Source of the DNA: Antrodiella citrinella
Lineage: Eukaryota; Basidiomycota; Agaricomycetes; Polyporales; Steccherinaceae
Assembly: GCA_004802725.1 (NCBI GenBank)
Contig: SGPM01000014.1
Location: 1-64,000 of the forward strand
Length of the DNA: 64,000 nucleotides
Direction of reading: 5' to 3'
Positions within the stretch are counted from its first letter, which is position 1. Every line of letters starts with the position of its first letter. Shown piece by piece: positions 34,597 to 47,958 of this stretch. The notes below the pieces were generated by a model. The model was not told where the DNA came from, made no database searches, and was given only the letters and a program-made list of their open reading frames with translations. The translations under genes and the position numbers were made by a program.

Positions 34597-37194
34597 TTAT
34601 GAATACATACTGTTCTTCTTCGCCATCTCATGGAACTCCTGCGTGAACTCATCCATAGCATCCAACGTCTCCACCAGATGCCTGAAACCCAACTTCTCCT
34701 TCCTGCTCACAGCCAACGAGTTCGCCGTCCTTGTCGCGTTCTTTATTTGCCGTCCATTGATATCCCTATCTGCCAGCCTTTCGACGTACGCTTCAGAGAA
34801 GTCGGGGCCTACTTCCACGCCGGCTTTGGCGAGGAACGAGCGCCAGACTTGATTCTTAGCGGACTTGGTGAGCTCTTGGAAGTGCAGAGCGACGTGAATG
34901 CGGGAGAGGAATGCTTCGTCGAATGCCTTGACACGGTTGGTTGTCAGGAAGAGGATGCCGCGGTAGTATTCGACGTGGCGAAGGAAGACGGCGACCATAG
35001 CGTTGCGCTCAAGGTCATGCAACGACCGTTCCTCAAGGAAGACATCGGCCTATGTGAACTCGTCAGTACTGCGCATAGTTCCAGCGGTGACAGGGTACGC
35101 ACCTCGTCGATGAGAACGATAGCTTTCCAGCTGGTCGCAATATCAAACACGTTCTGGAGCTCTGCATCCAACTTCGCAGCAGATGTACCTAGATCTCCAG
35201 CTCCCACGACGTACAATGGCTTCCTCACGTGTTCGCTCGTCGCCTCCGCAGACAAGGTTTTGCCCACACCTGGAGGGCCGTACAGGTTAATAACAAGGCC
35301 GTGTCCCTTGCCCTGAACGAAGTCATCAAATCCAAGATCGGCGCTGTGTGCTTCGACTAGAGATTGTAAGAGTGTCTTCCGACCCTGAGGGAGAACGAGG
35401 GAGCGGAACGCCTCGTCGTTCCACTCGATGTCATGGACGATCTCGATGTTGAATTCCACTGACATGGGTTAGAATGAAGAAGGCGCATCTATTCAATTCA
35501 ATGAGGACGTACACCACATCTTGTCCGCCAGACTGAAGCCGTACACCGTCGGAGAGGTGAGCATCAACTCATCTTCCGTCATTTCCTTGGCTTCCTCTTT
35601 TTGAGAAGTCACTTGGACGCGGAGAGTTGGTATTCCTCTATCTGAGACAGTCAAAAGTCAACGAAAAATAGCAACACCCGCACATGATACGATCTTACTG
35701 GGATCAGGCGGGGTCACCGTACCAGGCACGAATTGGCCGATTGGCATGGGTGGGGGAGGGGGAGGAGGGCTTTTGATCACAGGAAGATCGTAGTTCGGGT
35801 TCAATCTCTTGAAGTTTTCTGGGAGGGTAAGTGAATGAGTACGGAGTACACTTCTTGCCTTGAAGCATACGACTAAAATCACCTCTGTCAATCATGACTC
35901 GCGAGTTCACCTGAAACCATATCAGCGACTGCGGCTAGTGTGCTAACAGATTGGCAACTTACGTTGTACCTTACGAGCTTTTTGTTGCCGTTGGACATAG
36001 TGGTAGTCCACGACGCGCTTCCCCGGTACTGCATATGATGGATACCTCTCATCTCGACCCACTTCTTGCCTCGCGCGAGAAGCTTCAGCTTCAACTCTGC
36101 CTGTGCGTGATGGAACCTCAGTGGATACGCGTCTAGCGTGTTAATCTTCACCGCGCCTTTGAAAGAAGGGATTATGACGCGGTTCTGAACCCTACCGAAC
36201 GTCTTTCCTCCACCCGCCTTGCGCACTTCTGTTTCCACAGAGCTCTGAGCCCACGGATCGTTTTGCGAAATCTGATCCACAGCGTCGATGCTCTCGCAAA
36301 GGAGATCGCAGAAGCCTCCACTCATAGTCTGGATCTTCGTCGCCGACACGAGCTGGAGCGCCCTGGGCTCGTTGGTGGATGGACATTCCGTGACCAGAAC
36401 AGTACGAGGAATCATTACGGCATAGAGCAGGTCGAACGTGATCTCACCGTGGGATAAGAGACTGGCAATAGTCGCGAGCGTGGAGCGATAGTCTTTGCGA
36501 ATATACTCGATGAGAACGTTCACAGAAGAATAGATGTATCCTTCCTCTGTGGAACGATTCTTCTTCTTCTTGAGCTCGTCGCGATGAGCTTCAAGGTCCG
36601 GAAGGAACGCAATGATGATTTGAGGATCAAGCTAAGACGTCCGATCATGTTAACAAACACGACTTCAAATCAAGTCACACGACTCACCTCGAGGGGTTCC
36701 GCAGTCCAAGAGATACCAGGAACATCGCCAATGACGTGTTTCAAAGCGGAAATCAAGTACGGACTCTTGATGACGACCTGGAACGTAGGCTCTGCTTCTT
36801 CCGGGTTGCGAGGCAGCTTTCGCACGACGACGAAGCAGAACGCTTGCCAAGGATCGTTGCCATTGGCCGAAGTGGTCAGCAGGTGACTGCCCTCGGGGTT
36901 GACTTTGGCTCCCATATTCTTGTATTTCCATGTTTTGGACCAGCTACTCCAATAATGATCGACGCGCTTGACCTTGAGGGTGGGAGGGGGCAACGCTGTC
37001 GCAGGCGTCACTAAAGCCGTGGTCGAGGATATGTCTCCCGCGACACTTTCGTTTCCGCCATGCACAGAAGAACCCGACGAGTCGTTAGCCGGTCCAGGGG
37101 CTGTGTGTTTCTCCGAAACGCCCTCCTCTGAGACCTCTGGGAGGTAGGAGGAATGCCTACGGGACGAGCGCGATAATGAGAGGTAGCGACGCAT
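34597..37194 (-). CDS. AAA+ ATPase with large N-terminal fungal domain (DUF7025-like)
   Basis: Seven exons (36688-37194, 35963-36631, 35859-35910, 35699-35818, 35513-35641, 35103-35458, 34597-35049) give 761 residues. The C-terminal third is a single AAA+ module: Walker A YGPPGVGKT, Walker B AIVLIDEAD, sensor-1-like LFLTTNRVKAFDEAF, arginine-finger region SRIHVAL. The N-terminal 450 residues carry a beta-rich domain (VDHYWSSWSKTWKYK, KWVEMRGIHHMQYRG) seen in many fungal ATPases of unknown role. A linker with seven consecutive prolines joins the two. The fourth exon is entered from a GC-AG intron at 35819-35858. The substrate is unknown; protein unfolding or remodelling is the family's usual job. 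The gene converges with the aquaporin gene. Confidence 0.85.
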
Positions 37195-37255
37195 GCTAGC
37201 ACAGATGGAGTGAAGAGAGTGAAGCAAGTGATGAGAATGGCGGTTCTAGACGTCC

Positions 37256-37262
37256 TTATATA
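37256..37262 (-). promoter_or_regulatory. TATA box of the AAA+ ATPase gene
   Basis: TATATAA on the minus strand, about 62 bp upstream of the ATG at 37194. Confidence 0.4.
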
Positions 37263-38371
37263 TGTCCCTCGTTGAGAACTCTGATGACATCCCTTGACTG
37301 GTCTGGCAGTTCTGGGTCGCTACCGAGCGTCACCCCCTTTGACTCGCAATTGTTCGCGAATGCCACAAAGCGCGGGAGCACCAATGGAAGAGCCATAAGC
37401 CTGGAAAACAGTATTAGAAGAACACGTCTTGTCGGAACTTTGATTATTCGGTAATGGCGGACCTGATAAAGTGGTATCTGGGAGGAGATGACTGCCTAAG
37501 AACACTAAAAGGGGATTGTCAAAGGATGTATAGCTGTGCAAGACACATACGCCAGCGCTCGAAATGAAGGAGGTAATGAGCGTCTTGGGCCACGACACAG
37601 CCAGACACCGCCCAAATTGAGTAGCATCGTCTCGTTCAGGTGATGTCCGTGAGCCACGAACCTTGTTGCGAGTGGGGAATTGAGGCAGATCTGTTCTACA
37701 ACAGGAAGAGTTTCCCCAGTAGGACATGGCTTCCTAGCAAGCTGATTGGGTTCAAGCACCGAGCGAAAGACACGGTCGCTGACACACGTCGCTCCTTCTC
37801 CCCCTTCATGACGCTCCTATATTGCGGTACATGGAGGTGCGGACTCGGAGCTTGAGCACTGTTGAATGGACGAAGTACAGCATTCTCCTGGTGCAACATT
37901 CAACTTTACGCCGAGTAAGTTGCTACCTCGTGTTGAAGGGGTCAGAACAGAATATGCAGACTAGCTCACCGAGTCGTCGATCCAATCGACACGTCAAAGC
38001 AACGGAGAAGACTAAACAGACCTCCGCGAACCTCACGTCTGACACGTTGCAACGGAATCCATCTGATCGATTTCATGACTGAAATGTTTTCACAGGCCTG
38101 TTTTCATTCAGAGTCGTAGTTTCGCAAACATAAAAACGAGAAATTATCTAGGATCCCTTCTCGGAAGAAGGGACGAAGAGAGGGGTGGGGGAGTAATGTC
38201 CATTCCAGTACCTGTACGTATTGTCATATATGAGTAACAGTATGAGTGGAAATAGCTAGCTAGCGTCCGAGGAGTGCATCGTGAAATGAGAAGGGAAAAG
38301 TGACAGGTAAGAAAGCGTACAAGTGCAGATAGTCTATGGTGTGAATATATCATATCGTAACCAACTGTCCT
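37263..38371. other. Intergenic region
   Basis: About 1.1 kb. Minus-strand open frames around 37320-37900 (for example one with LPVVEQICLNSPLATRFV) overlap each other in different frames and match no family I know. A small unrecognised gene cannot be excluded. Confidence 0.35.
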
Positions 38372-41300
38372 TCAAATGTTATCGCAGATGGTGCAGTTGA
38401 AGTGGAGCGTCGAACGGAAGACCAGGGCTGCGATAAGTCAAGTCAGACTTTGAGAGATGTGATAGATGACGAGGGTACTTACGAACGGCGATCAACGCCC
38501 CAAAGACGACCATGGAGAGAAGATAGGCGAGACCGTACTTGATCACCTGGCAAGAATACGAATGTTTAGCAAGCAATTGTGCGTGAAACCAGCAAAAATA
38601 CCCACAATCCAGCGCCGTTGCCGCTTTTGTTTAAGTGAGTACAAGGGCGCACGAATTTGTTTCGATGGGCGCAACCAGACTGTGTAATAAGATGAGTGAC
38701 ATGAGGAGAGTACAAAGTAGACAAAAGGGACTTACAGAGCATGGTCGAGTGAAAGCGGTCAATGTAGGGTATCAGGATCGGCGGAGTCAAGATAAAGAGG
38801 AGGAGATGACCGATGAGGAAGTCGGAGCTCCATAGTGACAATTCGATGATCTTGACCATGAATTCACGAGCGGGCTGAGACATGGCATGGTTACCCAGTC
38901 CACGTCCGTACCACTTGCCCGTCCACCAAGCCAAGTTGGTCTCGTCGTGCTTGAATTCTCTTGACAGGAACACGGCAATCAGGACCTTGTGAATCGCACG
39001 CTGTACGTGGATGATAGCGATGAGACCGAGTACCGCATGCGATGCGTTCCACAACTCTAAGAACCACTGCGAGAATATCAGTACATGGAAAAACTGCTGC
39101 TGTCTGCCGAATGACTTACCAAGAACTCAAAGAACGCAATCATTCCAATAACACCCAGGGAATGCGCAATGAAGGCCATGCCGGAACCAAACTTCGGGAA
39201 CGTCGAGTTCAACATTGGGCCCAGCAGCAGCGAGAACATGAACTGCACGAGAAGGACCGCGGCATTCCAGACAATGGGGCCGAGTGATACGATGGCGATC
39301 CGAATGAGGGGACTCGGGGGTTGGCGGCCGTCGCGGTCAGGGAATGACTTGACGAACATGTACGCGACAACAAACAGGATGGCGATGACGATCGGGAAGA
39401 TGACCTGAGAGAAGATGACAGCGCGCCATCCAGCACGGGGAACGTCGCCGGAAAGCTTCTCTGATGGGTGTCCGAGCTTCTTCTTCTTGTATCCAGTGAT
39501 CATCGTACGGGACAGACGACAGTAACCAATCCAAGAATTCTTGTGTGTTCGTGAATTACCGCGGTTCATCCAGCGAAGGAATTCCCTGGAGATGACAAAT
39601 TAGAAATGCACAGTACAAACGTGTTAATAAGCATACCTATAATCAATGATGAAATCTGCGAACGAGAACTGATGGGGGTTGAACAGGAAGGGCGCGATAC
39701 AAAGCGACAGGATGGAAACCCAGAAGTAGGTGATCCAGCCAGTCCATAGCGTGAGCGTTACGTAGAGCAACATTACGAGAGTCCGCATGCCGAGGTAGAT
39801 GCTTGGTCCTGCAAATCGTGAAAAGAGGATGCAGAATGAGTTTCTGGCAGTGGCGAAGCCACGACCGGTCGCAATGTAACGAGCTCCACCAAACGTCAAG
39901 TTGGTCGCAATGGAATGTGAGGAGATCTGAGTCGAGAAGACCTCAAATGCAGGAGACGCTGAAACGAATTGTTTGGCCAGACGAATGATCGCTTTAGCGG
40001 TTCCACGCTCAACAAGTTCTAGAGAGACGATGAGCGAGGTCTTGAGATACTTGTAGCATCCTAGAACTCACCTTGAAGGAACAAGGGTAGGAACGCAATC
40101 ATGAACACCAAGAAGATGCTGATGATACACCGGTCGATCCACTGGAAGACGGGTACGAGGTTATAGCAGCCATTCGTCCCAATGAATTGACCAGAGGCCG
40201 TATACTTGCAAATCGTCAACTGCGAGTTCAACGTGCCCAAGAACACCACTGAGAGAGACAGCAACATTCATAAGCATACGGATAGCAGCGAAAAATAGCA
40301 ACACTTACTCGTGAGGACGAAGACTTGCACCGAAAGGATAACCAACATGTTGTTCAACTGGAATCCAGGATGGCCGTAGTAGAACGTCAGGAAACGATCG
40401 ATGGGCAGTTGCGTTCCGAGGTAGTAGTACTCTCGACTCAGCATCTGTTCACCCATACCTGTACCGATCTTGGTCTGGAAGTTCAGGATCGTACCGAAGC
40501 CAAGATCACGACCCTTGCCGCACTGGTAGTACTCGGTGTGCTTGATGAGACCACCGCGACCGAAAGCGTTCATACCGGCGTAGATATCCTCGTTCAGGTG
40601 TAGACCCTTCTGCGCCTTCGAGACACCTCCACGAGTGGTCATATATAGCGCGTTGAGGAAATCGGGGTGACCATAATGCAGCTTGCCGCCAATCCAAGAC
40701 AGGGAGCGCGCCGCAAGAGTACCGAAAGTCTGTTCTTTGCCGGCAGCCAAGTCACCGAGAATACCGATGTTCTCCGAGAAGATGTACTCGCGAGCACCCA
40801 CGATGGCGACAGGAGGTTTCTTGAAATCCTTGTGGCCCCATTGAGCGTACGGGCTCTGACTTGAGACAGCGTACTCGTCGAATTCTCCAAGCACGTTACG
40901 AATCTTGAGACATTCCTCCAGATAGTTGTCCTGGTTGGCGTCGACAAGCTGCAAGTATTCACCGCGGTAGAAGATGATCGCGTGGTTCTGGTTGTCCGAC
41001 TTGCCGTCACCGAGAATAGGGTTACCAGGAAGCTCGATGCGGAACTTCGGCCTGCGACGTCCAGTCTCAGGTACGAACTCAGAATGACCGTCGATCAAAG
41101 CCGAGAAGAGACGTGGGTCTCCACCTTCTTTGCGTGGCGGTTCCTCCTCCAGGTAAGCGATCTGCAAGTCGGGGTACGCACGTAGCAAAAACTCCGCGTT
41201 CTCCTGCTCTTCCCGGCTGAACTTGGAGTATCTCTGCATGGAAACGACGAACTTGAACTTGCGACGGGCCATGCGCTCGAGTTCACGCTCCAGCTTATCG

Positions 41301-44300
41301 GTATTGCCACCGAACAGTTGGACGACCTCGGGGTTCTCGACGCGGTAAAGAAGCTTGATGGCCTTGGCATAGTTCATCATACCAGACACCGTGCGGTAAA
41401 GCGTCTGTGCGCGGAGGGATGCCCAAATACGGGTACGGAGGGTGAACTCGGGTGCAGCGCTCTTGAACCCGATGCAGTAGAACGGAAGATCGTCGGCCTT
41501 GGACTGACCCTTCTCGTCGCCACCGAAAGGACTAGGTCCATTGTACACCTCAGACTCCTCTGCAAGAATCTTGGTGTCTTTGACGAAATTCTCCCATTCC
41601 ACCGAATGAAGCTGTTTGAGGTATTCAAGTAGAGTGACGCGGGTGTTCTGGTCCTCTTCACGAATGATCTCACGCAACGAGAGTAGGATCTAATATGAGC
41701 AGACACTCCATAATTAGATGGCGTGCAATAAAGAGAAAAACCAAGTATTGCATACCTTCTCGCTGTAATGAGGTGTGAGAACTGTGAAGGTCGGCATGGC
41801 ATCAACAGGGAGCGGCTCAGGAATAGCGGTAGTGAGGGACTGAGCGAAGAACGAGATGCGACGCTCGGCTTCGCTGCCGGGTGGGAAGAATTCTCCCTTG
41901 AAGCCCTTGTCGGATTGCGAGATGAAGAAAGGTGGAGCACGAAGACTGCGGCGGGGATCCGGTCCACCCGTATCCACTTGATGGTAGAGGAGCTTCTGGA
42001 CGTGGTCAATGGACAGGAGATGTTCGCGATACATGGAAATGATGATGGCGTTCCATATTTGCGAGACCAAGACCTGTCGTGGAAATGTGAGCACCGTGTA
42101 TAATGCAACCTCGAATCAACGCACCTTGGGCTTGTACTTGACTTCCATATCAGCAGTGGCCAGCAACTTAGCGTAAATGCGCTTTGGTAGCCGTGTATAG
42201 ATATCCTTCCAAGGGGTCCAGATCGACAAACCGAGGGCAAACGACCTAGCAATAGAGAATGAAGTATTCCAAATGATCCACCACAAGAAGGTATCCAGGA
42301 AATAGAGGACGAGATCCATAAGGTACATGAGCGTGAGCGTGAACGCGGCTTGATTCCGGCATAGCGCGTTGCCAAAATACTTGTCGTTACACGCCTGTAT
42401 TCGCATGTGCGCCATGACCTGGATCGGGTTGCGGAAGCCTTGTGTCAGGAAGAAGTACGACTCGACAAACTTGCATGAGAACACTAGAGTCCAGAGCAAT
42501 AGAGACGCAATACGGGCGGTGGGTTTCAGCGAGGGATAGCTGGCCGTGAACGTTTGATTTGCAAGATACTTCCGTGACTTGCCGGCAACGCGATCACCGA
42601 ACATACGACCAGAGGGGAGGATGGCGAAAAGCAGTGTCGCGACCACCGAAATGAAGAATTGGACAATACCGAGGATGAGGGCAAGCGAGCCGCCAGGGGA
42701 GTTAGACTCTGCTATGGCGATATAAAAGGTGGGACCAGCAGTGAGTCCAAGGGTGACCAGCAGGAAGAGGAGGCGACGGGTAAGATGTGACGTGTTATTC
42801 CATGTCGTGGGGATGTAGGAGAACTCGGCCAAAGTGGCACATATCATAATGCCGGTTGCGACAGCACCACCCAGCGCTGTCGCGGACCACCGCAGTGCGC
42901 TCGAGTTATTCCCGTTGTATACCGTTGGAGAGTTATACGCGGTGTAGTACCAGTACATGGCAACGTGGATGACCCAAATCCGGTTGAAGTTGACCAGTAG
43001 ATGACCGAAGGACCGCTTCTCATAGTAAGTCTTGAAGAAAGCCCGGTTCCAGTCAATCCGGTCGAATTTCATGAACCGCTGAGAGGGAGACAAATCTACC
43101 AACCGCGTCTGCCGACAAAGTATCAGTAATCTAGACTCGTGACAAGTACCCCTCACGTACCTTATCCGTGAGGACAATCCTGGCAATACCTTCTGGATAC
43201 CAGAACAGCTGGTTAACATCGTCGTAGCCGATGATGTCTTCGTGATCCTTCTCTTTCCGCACGAACTTGCCGTCAACGACCTCGTACCCCTGATCCCGAA
43301 TGAAGCAATACAGCGGTTTGACCACCGCCCGCAAATATAGGCCTTCAGGGACCGGATCGACACGACTCTGGCATTCCTGCGAACGGTAGTAGTCATCCGC
43401 GCACTTGAAGATGAAACAGAGACATTCGGGTACAAACCGCACTTGGGCGGCCTCTCCCCACAACAACAGGTAGAGCGCGATCTGACGCATCCTGTCGTAT
43501 TGACTCATGTTGTTCATCGCCTGACGCCACCTGTCCAGCGCAGAATTCAGAGACTTCTCATGCGCGTTCTTCGGCCCCCGCCTTTTCACCGACTTGAGAC
43601 GCTGGAATCCTGGATTCTGCGTATGGCCCACAGCATCGTCTAGGTCCAGTTGCGCAGCGAAGTACCACTTGCGGTAGTTTGCGTGTTGTCCACCGATATA
43701 ATCCGCGTGCAGAGTGAGTAGCGCTTGATTGGGGGACATGCGCGATGCACGACTGTCCAGAAGTTGCATCACGAAGTCGAACTTTCATGAAATCAGTATC
43801 GTTCACACGACGGGATCAGAACTCGACGCACCATGTTCCGCATGTTTTCTCTCTGAAATCCAAACTTCTGTGTAAGGTCTAGGAAAATATCTTCGATCTC
43901 CTCTTTGGACAACGGGATTTGACGCTCCGAGCTCCACGCTGGGTAAGCCTCGCGTGCACCAGCAGGTCCAGAGTCGATAAACGTGGGCGTTGACGATTCT
44001 GAAATACCAACTCGCGGTGCACCGAGCGATTCCGCTGAAGGAGCATACTTGTGGCCATAGACATCCACTTCTGAGTCTGTGTCGGGCTGTCCAGCTATGA
44101 AAAAGGCGTTAACCGACCCACTCGAGCGACTGAGCGCCGGTGAAAGACTGACCACCGTATGGATCATAACCTCCACCATTATCATAGTACCCGTCGTCGT
44201 TGTATCCATGGTTGCTGCTGTCGGAGGCATAGGTGTCCCGCGCGCGATAGTCGTTATGGTCGGACTCGTTATCGTAGTATACGTGCTCGCCCTGAGAGTT

Positions 44301-44387
44301 TGAGAAGGGGTCGTGAGGGTCGGAGGAGGACGGTGAAGAAGAGGGATAAATGCCCTCCTGACTGCGAGGGTCAGGTCGGCCAGCCAT
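38372..44387 (-). CDS. FKS1: 1,3-beta-glucan synthase catalytic subunit
   Basis: Thirteen exons (44156-44387, 43832-44094, 43161-43781, 42125-43108, 41756-42073, 40309-41689, 40072-40248, 39637-40018, 39120-39585, 38736-39066, 38606-38679, 38483-38546, 38372-38427) give 1,782 residues, normal for FKS proteins. The order is: a hydrophilic Tyr/Asp/Gly-rich N-terminus; the FKS1 domain ([19 protein letters not shown]); a first helix block; the large cytosolic synthase domain ([96 protein letters not shown]); and a second helix block ending [16 protein letters not shown]. It polymerises UDP-glucose into cell-wall glucan at the plasma membrane with Rho1 and is the target of echinocandins. Confidence 0.97.
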
Positions 44388-45530
44388 AATGTCGAGGCGA
44401 GACTGTTGTCGACGGTGTCGTCGTCGTCGCCGGGATCGTCGTTGAGGAGAACAAGAATGACGCCTCGGCTAGCCGCGCATGGGAGAATCAATTCGATCTC
44501 CGCTTGATGGTACCATTGGGGCCATCAGGCGTTCCAACGGCCCATACGCTATCAGTTCGGGCGGAGATTGAACATATCCCGCCTCGCCTTCGCCGAAAAC
44601 TGGTCTGCCAACGCGACACATGATTCTTCCCCAGTTTTTGCCATGCACTCTCCGAGCCCTTCGTGAATGGCGATGCAACGATATTTCTGACCTGATGACC
44701 TGTGCGCCCTCAAAGATGTTGTAAAGTGACATCAATTGAAGGCGTTCTGTGCCCGTGTGTGGATGGCGGTGCTCTGAGTCTGGCGTCGGCGATGCAACTA
44801 CAGTAACCTCTGATCACGCTGCTACCGTTTCCTGTGGAGACTCAGAAAAAGATACGCATCCCGTAGTGAGTCCGTTGGCAGTACGTAGGTCCTATTAGTG
44901 GTGGTGAACGTTGAACGTTGTACCGAATGCTCTGCCTGGGCATACACTGATCATGATTTTGAAGGAATGTTCGCTGCTGGTTTGTTGTGATAGGGGCTTC
45001 ATTCCATCTCTCAAACACGCTCTTTGTACGGCAGAGATCTAGACGTTGATGAACCGCATTGTAGCGACAGTCATACAGGACAGTATCAAGTTGGTGGGTG
45101 TCAGGCCATGTCAAGACTCAGCATAGGTATCGATGATTGGACTGAGTTGCTTTTAGCGTTGGACAGCCCGAGATGTTGACCGTGGTCACAACGTTACATA
45201 ACAAGAAAAAGCACATTCACCTCATTCTAGACTTTTTGAAACCTCCTGGTTGCAAGGTGTTGTGCGCGTGAATCCGAATAAGGTCAGTAAAAGTTTGTTT
45301 AAATTTGCGCCGTAAAACTGCTCGCTGGCGGTGGTTTCAGCTTAGGTCCTAAGTACTACTGGAACAAGGTCGAGAGCAGGTTACATCGTAACCGTATTGA
45401 AACATATCGCGGATCTGTGCATCTTGCGTCGAATAGTCAGTTCAGCACGAATCTCAAGCATTGACTGGCTGATAGATGTTCGCGACTATAGCTAGAACGT
45501 TCAGACTGCCACGTATTGCAAAAACGAACG
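44388..45530. other. Intergenic region, FKS1 promoter side
   Basis: About 1.1 kb upstream of FKS1. No coding exon, tRNA or repeat is evident. Confidence 0.45.
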
Positions 45531-45539
45531 ACGATAGCC

Positions 45540-46972
45540 CCGTCCAGGCATCTTGGAACTACAACATCTGCACCACATGTCTCGCAGATGAGCTACTCCT
45601 GGATATCTTTCTGCAACTCATCGCAATGCAGTGCCCATTCTCGAGCTCGGCTGGGCTTTCTTACCACAGCCCTCTTCTCGGACCATGCCGTGCCATACCC
45701 AAACTTACGCCGTCTTCGCATTGTCGTTGTCTCATACGTTTCTCTCAGAGAAATATCACCGAGAAAGGCTCGACGTTTCCACCTACTTCCCATGGTGTTG
45801 TCGAACACACTCTCTTCGCTAGAGACTCAAGATCTATCTGAATGCTTATACCAAGATGTCACTCCATTTCTCCAAGGCGTGACTGAGGCATCTTACGCTA
45901 AGATGCATCTACGGTGGTTATATGCACACCTTACTTCACGTGCTCTGCACTATGCCATTTCTCGAGACCGTGGACATTGGACATATAACCTTTCAAGTTA
46001 CCCAAGGCCCCCCGCCATGCGACCGTCTCCCTACTGTCACACTGCAGTATCTTCGTGCATTGCATCTCTCTGGATCTGTCTCCCAATGCAGTGGGATCTT
46101 GGACAACCTCCGCTTCCTCAGCACCGTGTCCATCAAGTTGTCCGTCACTATGTCCTATTAACTATCTGTTGTGGGCGCCCGCTTCCAGAACTTTCATCAC
46201 CTCGAAACTGCAAGGTCATTCAACGATCGACAAGGTCCCTGCAACGCCACTCATATCCCTCTTGTTGCGCCAATTCGGCGATAGAGATCTTCTAGTCGCC
46301 AACGAACAATCCACATTTTGTCCTGACGAGGATTGCCTTCGTGATATAGAGCACGCGCAGTACAATCTCGAGCTGGAATTTTCCGACCTGTCAACTTGTG
46401 GGTCCGAATACCTACTATATCTCACGGTATCTTCGGAACCACCACAAGTTGGTAAAATGGGCTCCTAAGTCAATGAGGAGCCAAGATTTCTCGATCAGCG
46501 CTTGAATTTTGGCTGGGGATCCGAACTTCTGGTGGTTACGAAGATACGATGGGATATAGTACCCGTGGTCTCAAGGTATGTGGTTCAATAATCTCCGCTC
46601 ACTCGTCGTCGGGCTGTAAACCGCAGCTCGATGGCCTGAGACACTCATCTCCCTTGATTTGGTGGAAAATCTGACTGTCGTGGTGGTCCATATCCCGGCG
46701 ATGACTCTGACTTCTCCCTCGGGTACGCTTGCGTGGCATTCGGTATTCCTCAGGCGGTCACGAATGAAGCTCAGTTTGTACCGACCATGTTCCTTCTCCG
46801 CTCTCTCAGTCTCTGTTCTTTCTGGTTCAGAGAAAGCCCACTGCCACTAGGCCCCGATGTCTCCGAGCTGTCGTCGACCAAAAACGTGGGCGGGTTGTAT
46901 TATATGCTGGATACTCGGAGAATGGCAGGGATTGGCATCCAGTTCCTTCCCATCCGCAAGACTATTGATTGA
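45540..46972 (+). pseudogene. F-box/leucine-rich gene relic, interrupted by a MITE
   Basis: An F-box-like start (ICTTCLADELLLDIFLQLI) near 45570 is followed by leucine-rich pieces that jump between frames: PYPNLRRLRIVVVSYVS in one, HTLLHVLCTMPFLETVDIGH in another with LDNLRFLSTVSIKLS, then FVPTMFLLRSLSLCSFW. No single splice scheme connects them, and a miniature element sits at 46415-46559. I read it as a multiply frameshifted relic of the same family as the intact gene at 56533. Confidence 0.45.
46415..46559. mobile_element. MITE, copy A, TA target duplication
   Basis: 145 bp with terminal inverted repeats: CTATATCTCACGGTATCTTC at the left and its near reverse complement ending CGATGGGATATAG at the right. 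It is flanked on both sides by TA (46413-46414 and 46560-46561). It is related along its length to the element at 58793-58946. TA duplication is typical of Tc1/mariner-mobilised miniature elements. Confidence 0.7.
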
Positions 46973-47208
46973 CTCGACAAGGATGTGGAAACCATAGGCA
47001 AGGTTGTCGGAAAAGTGGACTGGGACCACGAGATGACACAAAGGATGCGGCAGATGGCATCCTAAGATAATCGGAGCCTTACGAGTGTGTTATTTTCATG
47101 ATGACATCGTTTATAGGTACTGACAGTGATCCTGATAATAGACATTGGAGTACGTAGTAGTTGCGCAATTAGCGCCGTAGCATGTCGATGTATAGTAGAA
47201 CCGACCTT

Positions 47209-47958
47209 TCACTGTACGACGTATACATCTTCCAGTTTCCTCGCTTTCTTTGCATCAGCCTTCGTGATACCCATCTGCCCCTCCGCGTTGAAACTCAAAC
47301 TAAGCCCAAACTTGGCCGAAAAATCATCCCCGAGCTGCATCTCAAACGGATTGAACCCCAAGTTCGTCACCCAGAACGTATGTTCAAACTCATATCCCTG
47401 CGCATCAAACACCACTGTCACGCGACCGTGGATCTTCACATCTCCACCTCCAATCAACATCTTGATGACCACTTCGTCGACGCCCTCGCGCAGCGGGACC
47501 ATTTTATGCAACAGTCCCGCGATCCGGAGGAACCGAAAGTCGAGTAGCGACACGCCAGCAGCAAATCGACCACGGGTGTTTGGTAGGCGCAAGGGATGGA
47601 TGGAGATGGGGAAACCAGATCTAACGGCTTCGACACGAGGATCCGAGTCAAGAGCGATGGTGGTGGCGCCACCCGCAATACCTTCGAAATGCAACGGCGG
47701 GCCTTGGGCAGGTATGAGTGGGGGTAGGCGATCGAGGACGGCATTGTCTCTGCCGGAACGAGGACGTATAGCCGCTTCATAGTCGTCGTCATCGTCTGCT
47801 GCAATGTTGAAATCATTCATGGCTGTGGTGAGCTCTGGAACGCGAGATCCACGTCCGGATGTATTGGATCCTCTGGGGATGAACGGTTTGCTGCGACGGG
47901 CTGTTTGCTTAGTCCTGGGTGGTCTTTCTCGATCTCCTTGTCCTCCCGCATTTGACAT
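47209..47958 (-). CDS. Unrecognised protein, possible retropepsin-like core (tandem paralogue 1)
   Basis: Single exon, 249 residues from ATG 47958. A basic, disordered N-terminus (TKQTARRSKPF) precedes a globular domain with PISIHPLRLPNTRG, LLDFRFLRIAGLLHKMVPLR and KIHGRVTVVFDAQGYEFEH, then FEMQLGDDFSAKFGLSL. The last pieces read like the second half of a retropepsin (flap-side Gly, hydrophobic strand, then LG-x-DF-x-x-x), but I do not see a catalytic Asp-Ser/Thr-Gly. The function is therefore not assigned. Its neighbour at 48748 shares the whole domain. Translation in frame upstream of 47958 is open for a few codons, so an upstream exon is possible. Confidence 0.65.
   Translation of the reverse strand: MSNAGGQGDRERPPRTKQTARRSKPFIPRGSNTSGRGSRVPELTTAMNDFNIAADDDDDYEAAIRPRSGRDNAVLDRLPPLIPAQGPPLHFEGIAGGATTIALDSDPRVEAVRSGFPISIHPLRLPNTRGRFAAGVSLLDFRFLRIAGLLHKMVPLREGVDEVVIKMLIGGGDVKIHGRVTVVFDAQGYEFEHTFWVTNLGFNPFEMQLGDDFSAKFGLSLSFNAEGQMGITKADAKKARKLEDVYVVQ

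Noticed and set aside
37320..37900. Overlapping minus-strand open frames that might form a small gene
   Set aside because: No recognised family, no consistent splice path, and the frames compete with each other.
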